Shown: positions 8,201 to 12,858 of the stretch, piece by piece
How the letters are laid out: every line of letters begins with the position of its first letter
How positions within the stretch are numbered: the first letter of the stretch is position 1
Assembly: GCA_964555935.1 (NCBI GenBank)
Contig: CAZKUN010000254.1
Location: forward strand, 1 to 12,858
Source: CAZKUN01 sp964555935
GTDB taxonomy: Bacteria > Armatimonadota > Zipacnadia > Zipacnadales > VGFC01
Direction of reading: 5' to 3'
DNA length: 12,858 nt
The notes under the pieces: generated by a model
The model's database searches: none
Told to the model about the DNA's origin: nothing
The model's input: only the letters and a program-made list of their open reading frames with translations
Translations under genes and position numbers: made by a program

Positions 8201-8887
8201 TTCGAAACCCTCAGTGAGGGCCTGTGGCTCGTCGTCCACGTCGAGTTGCTCAAACTGGACCGCATCGATCCATACCGTGGCGGCCGCATCAGGCGTGGCG
8301 GTCAGGTCTGGCCCGACGGCGACGTACACGTCCGGCTCGTTGACCCGAGCTACGAGTGAGTACCGTTCCCACTCTTCAGAGAGCGTGACCGTCGTGGACT
8401 GCTCCTCGATTCGCGGCCACTGAGCATGTGTGAAGCCCCCGATCCTGACGGCTATCTTGGCCTTGACGCCGGGTCTGTCAGCACGCATGCACGCCGACGC
8501 TACGTAGCACCGGCCCACGGCCGCATCAATCCATCCCAGGTTGGCAGCCAACGGCGCGCTTTGGGTCACCGTGTACTGCGGAGGCGGCCAGTCGAACGAC
8601 GTCTGGGGAGTCAGGCCAGGCCCCAACTCTATGCGGAGACAGTTATCTCCGTCGAAGGCGCCGCCGGACACGACCTCACCGAACAGGCCGCACAGGTCGC
8701 CTCCCCAAGCGGTGCCCTTGCCCACCGATGACCATCCGGCCGGGCCACACTCGAAGCTGCTATTCGGCAGCAGGTTCTTTGCGCCAATCGGTGCGATGGT
8801 CGGGTTCCATCTCGTCTGCGCACCGGCCGCCGCCGCCAATGCAGAGGCAAGGAGGAGGACCATAGACCTATGATTGGTGGTGGTCAT
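5282..8887 (-). CDS. Exported clan GH-A glycoside hydrolase (GH39/GH5-like) with duplicated flanking domains (1201 aa)
   Basis: Predicted retaining glycosidase acting outside the cytoplasm. Residues 1-23 are a signal peptide ending AGA. Residues ~37-215 are a carbohydrate-binding-type beta-sandwich beginning NLLPNSSFE. Residues ~226-422 form an accessory domain D1, and ~436-540 an Ig-like segment. The (beta/alpha)8 barrel spans ~545-880, with EFLNEP carrying the acid/base candidate Glu675, a conserved NLHTY, and PLWITECG with nucleophile candidate Glu786. After a short beta domain, ~995-1200 is a second accessory domain D2 homologous to D1: both open F[ED]DG, contain DFTLEF/YFTLEF and end GPFD[VI]A[VI]D[DN]L. 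The start at 8887 is preferred over the ATG at 8932 because it follows AGAGGA by 8 nt and directly begins the signal peptide. It lies between two GH2 genes on the same strand, 495 bp from each. The exact CAZy family and substrate are not determined. Confidence 0.9.
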   Translation of the reverse strand: MTTTNHRSMVLLLASALAAAAGAQTRWNPTIAPIGAKNLLPNSSFECGPAGWSSVGKGTAWGGDLCGLFGEVVSGGAFDGDNCLRIELGPGLTPQTSFDWPPPQYTVTQSAPLAANLGWIDAAVGRCYVASACMRADRPGVKAKIAVRIGGFTHAQWPRIEEQSTTVTLSEEWERYSLVARVNEPDVYVAVGPDLTATPDAAATVWIDAVQFEQLDVDDEPQALTEGFEDGTLVGMWELTAPEGWGCGIDNATISGGVVRLHNSADSGKASAVVASADNDGLVGDFTLEFAVPDMADFADDDGVWVGARYVVTDPNWTEVSYPVIGRLSGEYVVREHFGGSVYATYDIATTKSISLHAAVTAGLATYSASVNRGPFSEIGSLEWDEVADTTPVQVYLCAQDWISAVQGPFDVAVDDLIVTAHNIPPQGLVATEFARREPIEIGLDTECFGNVFEDGAPVTINVRGSNTTDAPARVQVSAEIEDYFGNPLPESSIALDVPARSTVSEHLALNTSGVGHYRATLSWEAEDVQHSQAIVLAVIRPYQWDDSPFGVNHAPPTTSLCEQLQKAGVTWARDWSMRWDALEPVKGDLSFALSDGQINWVARTGMKQMALMPPFPSSEWASEAPENLRELVPDKPPRIRQAYAPRDPQDLCAFIDQAVRHCQGRIGVYEFLNEPVFTYYGLPTSIYGLPGAEYTPMDYLELLRPAYATMKAADPDCLVSGGFGAPTMLYAREFVEAGGLDHLDIYNLHTYAELSAPERFVEGLATLQNLMDASDAGRKPLWITECGCYASDDKPWTPWAVPEGHWAGPLQVSDEKQAAAYSVRHAAILMACGAEKFFYHMGCDGEVNNGSQELANPLLGPLGEPKKFYVALSVMANSLGPNPVYAAHLDKPSSIDGLSTFDVHGYAFQCDERAVLIAWKAASRFEWAIDVPEDAVACNIIGAPLTTGKAQLGESPIYVTTESMTAQELAGACALSSTYAGNGEGNSAAQEHVERFDDGSPDGIWGIGWTGWCTGGEGDIAIKDGVCRFINDSATDGYMTAHINNLQHPLAPYFTLEFSIPRLSELPDHGAAITTRYLVAEATEATEQPGLRVGKVGDFCIIERSTGGALISYPASSATSVSVRQTVRPDGVTVACSIDGGGFTELGATIPWEGVDATDEISIIVQANDLTGMDRGPVLSIPSRGPFDIAIDNLVLTHSR

Positions 8888-8903
8888 ACTGAGTGTCCTC
8901 TCA
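8888..8903 (-). promoter_or_regulatory. Ribosome binding site within a small stem-loop, start-deciding for the GH-A gene
   Basis: On the minus strand AGAGGA (8901-8896) lies 8 nt before the ATG at 8887. The site is enclosed by TGAG (8903-8900) and CTCA (8893-8890), which can pair around the 6-nt loop AGGACA. The upstream in-frame ATG at 8932 has no comparable site. Confidence 0.6.
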
Positions 8904-8913
8904 CGGAAGATCG

Positions 8914-8937
8914 AGGTGTCCCTTCGAGTCATTCCAT
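8914..8937 (-). promoter_or_regulatory. Upstream element shared with the 1404-aa GH2 gene (copy 2)
   Basis: Plus-strand AGGTGTCCCTTCGA (8914-8927), continuing GTCATTCCAT, matches copy 1 at 4869-4892 with 14 identical bases and four later mismatches. Here it begins 26 bases before the ATG at 8887, much closer than copy 1, so if it acts at all its role does not depend on a fixed distance to the start. Confidence 0.35.
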
Positions 8938-9303
8938 GCGCAGAGCTTGTTCCCTTACCCGCGGCTGTCGCTGCCCCTGCAGGGCCGTGCCGCGGGGCAA
9001 GGCCCCCAGAGTCGAACTCAGAGCCTGCATGCGGAAGCTACTGGCCGTACTCAACGCGGTGGCCAAAGCTAACCAGCCTTGGCGGCTTGAAAGTGGAGGA
9101 TGCCCTTGAATTCCATTACGCCTGCTAACCCTTGGGCCCGGTCGACCACTGGCTCTGTGGGCGGCGTCGGCCAGGGCAAGCGGTCGGCAGAGAGCCAGAC
9201 CGATTGAGCCGCCCTGGCCTCTTTCGCAGCTGGCCACGAGGAACTCCTCCATCGGGCATTTGCCGACTGGAAGTGGCTGCAATACCCACGTGCTTGGGCC
9301 AGC

Positions 9304-9318
9304 CGGGTTGGGAACCCG
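9304..9318 (-). other. Hairpin CGGGTT-GGG-AACCCG after the 1106-aa GH2 gene
   Basis: A perfect 6-bp stem with a 3-nt loop lies 64 bp beyond the stop codon at 9383-9385. It could help terminate transcription or protect the mRNA 3' end, but the minus strand after it has no T-run, so it is not a standard intrinsic terminator. Confidence 0.25.
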
Positions 9319-9382
9319 ACCCGTGGGATCTTGCCGTCGCTTCCAGACATACCCGGCACGCGAGTACGTGGCGAGCGACCGC

Positions 9383-12300
9383 TCAGTCGGCCCACACGTC
9401 CGTGTAGTCGTGCAGCATGAACCACCGGTGCGAGCCCTCGGTCTCGGTCGCGACGCGAAGCCCCACGCTCTTGCCGAGGGCGAGGCTGTCGGAGGGCACG
9501 GTCAGGTAGAACACGCCCAGGCTGTCAGCTGGGAGCAATTCGCACAGGTCATAGTGGAGCGTCGCCCGCCCGTCGGTCGATGTCCACGACGTCGACTGCT
9601 GCACCACGCCGAACGTCAGAAGCTCCTCGCCGTTAAGCAGCAGCGTGAACAACGCCTCCGGCTCGGCGATCCAGCCCAACCCTCCCGCCCAGGCGAAGGT
9701 GACCTTGTCTCTATCGAGCGTCTCGGGAACGGGCGCGGAGGCCCACTCGACGAAGTGCGTCCCCGCAAGAGCGCGGACCACATGGCAGTTCGCGCTCTCG
9801 CCGCGGAAGCTCACATGGGAAAGCTGCTCAGTTTCTGCGGCGATGACCTCAGCAAAGCCCTCCACCTGAATCGCGTCCTGCGGAATGGGATCTTCACCCA
9901 CGCGTTGGGCGATGCTCTCGACCGACAGCTCCGCCTCAGGTGAGAACTCATCGCTCACCGCGTATCCTACCAGCGACCGCAGCATCCACCGAGCCTCGGG
10001 CAGTCGACCGAGTGTGTCGCGTCCTAGGTTCAGCGTTGCGACCAGCAGCCTGCCACGCCCCACCCGCCATTCGGCCACGTACGCCCTATGGCGGCTGCCT
10101 GCATAGGCATCGATGGCGCGGATGATCGGCCTGTTGGCGCCTGGAACACCGTCAAGCAACATGACGCTCTGGCCGTCGATCAGTTCGAGAAACTGCAGAT
10201 CACACCAGCCATCATGGGGGAATCCGTCGAGAGCGGGGCTATCGTAGATCACCGTGCCGACACTCGCATCGCCACCGGGGCCACCGAGCCACCAGGCGGG
10301 TTCGAAGGTCGACCGCTCCGTCTGGAACAGCGCGCTGGCCGAGGTCAGAATGACCCTCCCGCCGCTCCTAAGATAGTCCAGAACCGGCTTTGACATCCGC
10401 CGAGCCAGCAGCAGGTCAGCCTTGTTCAGCATGCGCTCGTTTTGGGCGACGGAGACCACCTCGGGATACTCCGCCGAGACGTGCCCCATGCGGAGTTGTG
10501 CGACGTTCACGCCAGCGGGAACGGAGAGAGTGCGCGATCGAGGGAAGACCCAAAGGTCCCAATCGTTCTCCACGCGGCCTGCGCCTGATTCGAGGCCCAC
10601 GCTCAGCGTCAGCTTCGCCGCCTCCTTCAGTCTTGGCAGCTTGACCGACGCCGTACCAACCGAGTTGAGACCCTTCTCCGCAATTGTCACTCGCGGCAGC
10701 TCGCCGCTCGCCAGCAACTCAGCCCCCTGAGACAGCGTCCACGCCAGCCTCCCGCCCACGATCTCCTCTTCGCCGAAGTCAGACACATGAAGCGGGATCT
10801 CAATGCTGTCACCCGCGGTGAACGTGCGGCCGGGCAGATCGGCCAGCAACACCACATCGGCGATGAACTTGGTGTACCACTCCGACCCCGGGCCCTTGAT
10901 CTTGTAGTAGTGGTTCACAAGCCCCGTGTTATTCGTCCAGTAGTCCTGGAACAGCCACAGCGAGTGGCCGTCTGTGTGGGGCGACATCCGCTGGTCTTCC
11001 ACATTGATCTTGTGACACAGCGCCTGAAGCCTCTCGCTACACTCGGCGAGCCGAGCCACCTCACCCAGCATACCCCTGGCCTCCAGCGCCTCCCGGGCGC
11101 GCTCCAGCCAGAATGGCCTGACTGTATGCTTGAACCGCTTCGCATCGCGAACATCGGGATAGGTCGCGTAGTTGCCCATCTCGTGCGAAATGACCGGCTT
11201 CGCGGGAGGCGAATCATATCGATGCTTCTCGGCGTAGTCGAGCACCGGAATGGCGAGTACGTTGAAATGGGCGGGAAGCACGTCCAGCGTCGGCCGGTCC
11301 GTGCCCGGCGGCACGCCGTCGGTGTCGTACACGGGCCGAGTCGGGTCCAGCGCCTTGGCTGTCTCGTATAGCTCCTCAGCCAGCGAAAACCCCGCCCACA
11401 CCTCGTTACCCATACACCAGCCGAAGACCGACGGATGGTTGCGGTAGCGCCGGATCATCCCCCGCCAGCTCTCTCGATAGAGCTCTGTGGCTGCTTCGCT
11501 CGCAAGCCCTCGCTCCAGGTACTGCCCATAGGCTATCGGCAGCTCCGGCTGGACCAGGATCCCATGCTCGTCCGCCGCATCGAAGTACTCCGGCAGCGGC
11601 ACGGTGCTGTGGTGGCGGACGTAGGTGAACCCAAACTCCCGCACCAGCGCCATCCGCTCGCGGTACTCCTTGTGGTCCGCCGGCGGGCAGAGAGTCTTGG
11701 GGTAGATCGTGTCGTCTCCGTAGCCGTGCAGGTACGTCCTCTTCCCGTTCAGGTAGATATCCGCGCCGCGGATCTCGATCTCTCGCATCCCAAACCGGGT
11801 CTCCCACTCATCCGTCTGCTTACGGCCGTCATGTAGCGATAGTCTCAGCCGATACAACCACGGATGGTTGGGCGACCAGAGCAGCGGATCGGCGATCACC
11901 ACACGAACGTCGGCTCGCGAGTTCCCCTCAGGGAGTCTCACCTGCTTCTTCGCCCTGCCCGCAATCTTGCCACCCGGACCGACGGCCTCAATCATCAGCC
12001 TGCGCTCGCCTGAGGTCTCCGCGGCCAGCGTCACCTCCACATCGACCGCGTCCTGGCTGATGTCCGGCTTGGCGAACGCATCCTCGATCCACACATCGTC
12101 CCTGGTCTCAAGCCACACATGGTGGTGTATCCCGCCCCACACCACAAACATGTGGTCGATCACATCAAAGCACCCGGTAAGTGCGTCGATCTCCCACTCT
12201 TGCTCACTGTCGATGCGAATCGCAATGGTGGCGGTCTCGCCCGGTGAGACGTGTTCGGTCAGGTCGATCTCGAAGTCGACCACATACCCCACATGGCGGC

Positions 12301-12703
12301 GGACGTGCTCTCCGTTCACCCAGATATCCGCATATCGATGAACGCCGCCGATATGCAGAAACACGCGCTTGCCCGACCACCGCCGGGGGATCCTGACTCT
12401 CTTCCGGTACCACGCCTTGCCAATGTAGTTGGCGTAGACTTCGTTCGTCTCTTCGCCCACGCCCTGAGCATCCCAGGCGCCCGGAACAACGATCTTCTGA
12501 TCGAAGGGAACCGACGGGTCAAACCACTCTTCTTGTTCGCCCACCTCATCGGGGTCCGTGCGGAAGCTCCACTTGCCATCCAGGTCGATCTTCGCCCGCA
12601 GGTCAGACCGCGGCCACCCCTCGGCGGCGTCTACCAAACAGGCGGTGGCCATTGAGAGAAGGGCGCAGGCGGCCAGGATGTGGGCGAGGCGTGCGTATCT
12701 CAT
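9383..12703 (-). CDS. Exported family 2 glycoside hydrolase (beta-galactosidase/glucuronidase-like, 1106 aa)
   Basis: Predicted retaining exo-glycosidase acting on terminal beta-linked sugars outside the cytoplasm. Residues 1-26 are a signal peptide with cleavage likely near VDA-AEG; a Cys at 22 gives only a poor lipobox. Residues ~38-200 are the GH2 sugar-binding jelly roll (LDGKW, VPGAWDAQG, AWYRKR, WGGIHHHVW), ~203-305 the Ig-like domain, and ~310-620 the TIM barrel. The barrel has RNHPS, MGNE with acid/base Glu434, and PVISHEMGNY with nucleophile Glu508; the 74-residue gap between the glutamates is normal for GH2. An Ig-like segment (~625-715) is followed by a Rossmann/GATase1-like module (~735-915, with KADLLLARR and SGGRVILTS), then a C-terminal beta-sandwich (~965-1106) that I cannot name. 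The start at 12703 begins the signal peptide and follows GGGAG by 10 nt. Its barrel and GATase-like module are clearly paralogous to those of the 572-4786 product, but it lacks that protein's N- and C-terminal lectin-like domains. Confidence 0.94.
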   Translation of the reverse strand: MRYARLAHILAACALLSMATACLVDAAEGWPRSDLRAKIDLDGKWSFRTDPDEVGEQEEWFDPSVPFDQKIVVPGAWDAQGVGEETNEVYANYIGKAWYRKRVRIPRRWSGKRVFLHIGGVHRYADIWVNGEHVRRHVGYVVDFEIDLTEHVSPGETATIAIRIDSEQEWEIDALTGCFDVIDHMFVVWGGIHHHVWLETRDDVWIEDAFAKPDISQDAVDVEVTLAAETSGERRLMIEAVGPGGKIAGRAKKQVRLPEGNSRADVRVVIADPLLWSPNHPWLYRLRLSLHDGRKQTDEWETRFGMREIEIRGADIYLNGKRTYLHGYGDDTIYPKTLCPPADHKEYRERMALVREFGFTYVRHHSTVPLPEYFDAADEHGILVQPELPIAYGQYLERGLASEAATELYRESWRGMIRRYRNHPSVFGWCMGNEVWAGFSLAEELYETAKALDPTRPVYDTDGVPPGTDRPTLDVLPAHFNVLAIPVLDYAEKHRYDSPPAKPVISHEMGNYATYPDVRDAKRFKHTVRPFWLERAREALEARGMLGEVARLAECSERLQALCHKINVEDQRMSPHTDGHSLWLFQDYWTNNTGLVNHYYKIKGPGSEWYTKFIADVVLLADLPGRTFTAGDSIEIPLHVSDFGEEEIVGGRLAWTLSQGAELLASGELPRVTIAEKGLNSVGTASVKLPRLKEAAKLTLSVGLESGAGRVENDWDLWVFPRSRTLSVPAGVNVAQLRMGHVSAEYPEVVSVAQNERMLNKADLLLARRMSKPVLDYLRSGGRVILTSASALFQTERSTFEPAWWLGGPGGDASVGTVIYDSPALDGFPHDGWCDLQFLELIDGQSVMLLDGVPGANRPIIRAIDAYAGSRHRAYVAEWRVGRGRLLVATLNLGRDTLGRLPEARWMLRSLVGYAVSDEFSPEAELSVESIAQRVGEDPIPQDAIQVEGFAEVIAAETEQLSHVSFRGESANCHVVRALAGTHFVEWASAPVPETLDRDKVTFAWAGGLGWIAEPEALFTLLLNGEELLTFGVVQQSTSWTSTDGRATLHYDLCELLPADSLGVFYLTVPSDSLALGKSVGLRVATETEGSHRWFMLHDYTDVWAD

Positions 12704-12720
12704 CGTGAGGGATCTCCCTC
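12704..12720 (-). promoter_or_regulatory. Ribosome binding site within an inverted repeat before the 1106-aa GH2
   Basis: On the minus strand GAGGGAG starts at 12720 and its GGGAG core lies 10 nt before the ATG at 12703. GAGGG (12720-12716) and CCCTC (12711-12707) are complementary around the 4-nt AGAT, so the Shine-Dalgarno bases are part of a possible 5-bp hairpin. Confidence 0.55.
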
Positions 12721-12754
12721 GCCTACGAGCGTGGTTGTATGCAGGGCAGTGCTG

Positions 12755-12858
12755 CTAGTCTTTCGCGTCGCCCGCCGCGCCGTGACACCCCGGGAGGAGG
12801 TGATGCTGCAGCATGCGTCCCCACCGGTAAGACGGTCTGAACGCCTCGGCCATCGGGC
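12755..12858 (-). CDS. Possible C-terminal tail of an upstream gene (partial, weak)
   Basis: On the minus strand one frame is open from the window edge to a TAG at 12755-12757, giving about 33 codons (including EAFRPSYRWGRMLQHHL). Most third positions are G or C, as expected of a coding frame in this genome. It would end 51 bp before the 1106-aa GH2 start. The stretch is too short to recognise, one other minus frame is also open across it, and a plus-strand AGGAGG followed by ATG (12803) competes for the same bases. Treat it as a hint only. Confidence 0.18.
   Translation of the reverse strand, partial: PMAEAFRPSYRWGRMLQHHLLPGCHGAAGDAKD

Larger units (their letters stand above)
8888..9382. 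other. 495-bp spacer between the GH-A gene and the 1106-aa GH2 gene
   Basis: No supportable gene on either strand. It contains the ribosome binding site and shared element of the GH-A gene. It also holds the 10-bp palindrome CCCTGCAGGG (8975-8984) inside a larger possible stem TGCCCC/GGGGCA (8972-8977 with 8994-8999), and a hairpin near the end of the GH2 gene (9304-9318). Promoter boxes are not recognisable with confidence. Confidence 0.6.

Noticed and set aside
7295..8359. A 354-codon plus-strand open frame.
   Set aside because: It lies fully antisense to the GH-A glycosidase coding sequence, which has clear domains; the open frame is a GC-content shadow.
9005..9030. A CAGAGTCGAACTCAGAG stretch resembling the T arm of a tRNA on the minus strand.
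   Set aside because: The loop is too short, and there is no anticodon arm or acceptor stem around it.
4787..9382. The two spacers between the three genes are both exactly 495 bp.
   Set aside because: Apart from the short shared element the two sequences do not align, so equal length is most likely coincidence and depends on the start sites chosen.
9260..9943. A 227-codon plus-strand open frame overlapping the end of the 1106-aa GH2.
   Set aside because: Most of it is antisense to a well-supported gene, and the translation shows no signal peptide, motif or protein-like composition.
12792..12858. Plus-strand GGAGGAGG followed by ATG (12803), a possible divergent gene start leaving the window.
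   Set aside because: Only 18 codons are visible, third positions are not GC-biased, and the same bases are open on the minus strand; not enough to call a gene.
1..12858. CRISPR array, insertion sequence, toxin-antitoxin pair or phage defence genes.
   Set aside because: No regularly spaced short repeats, transposase or integrase motifs, or small paired genes were seen on either strand.

Overview
The window is a GC-rich bacterial segment. It carries three large genes, all read from the minus strand and all encoding exported, multi-domain glycoside hydrolases. In transcription order (right to left) they are a family 2 glycoside hydrolase of 1106 aa (9383-12703), a clan GH-A (GH39/GH5-like) glycosidase of 1201 aa (5282-8887), and a second, larger family 2 glycoside hydrolase of 1404 aa (572-4786). 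The genome style (large secreted glycosidases with concanavalin/laminin-G-like accessory domains, wide spacers between co-oriented genes, no SusC/SusD pair) fits a polysaccharide-degrading Planctomycetota/Verrucomicrobiota/Armatimonadota/Hydrogenedentota-type bacterium. That placement is inferred from general character only; nothing in the window fixes the phylum.

Layout. Bases 1-58 hold the 3' part of a tRNA with a CAU anticodon on the minus strand, without a matching 5' half. Bases 81-571 contain no convincing gene but hold three diverged copies of a ~100-bp tandem repeat (about 198-505). Then come the large GH2 gene, a 495-bp spacer, the GH-A gene, a second 495-bp spacer, and the other GH2 gene. 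The last ~155 bp are the upstream region of that gene, perhaps with the tail of another gene running in from beyond the window.

How the genes fit together. The two GH2 proteins are clearly paralogous: they share the sugar-binding jelly roll, Ig-like domain, TIM barrel with both catalytic glutamates, and a following Rossmann/glutamine-amidotransferase-like module. The larger one has an added lectin-like domain at each end. The GH-A enzyme between them is also bracketed: it has a ~200-residue domain of one type before and again after its catalytic barrel. All three begin with a signal peptide, so the likely picture is extracytoplasmic attack on one complex glycan by three exo- or endo-acting enzymes. 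The substrate cannot be read from the sequence. The two middle/left genes share a 14-bp identical element upstream of their starts, which hints at common control, while the wide spacers argue for separate transcripts. I found no transposase, integrase, CRISPR array, transporter or regulator. I see no strong case for a wholly new system; the most unusual features are the bracketed domain architectures, the tRNA 3' fragment and the repeat cluster.
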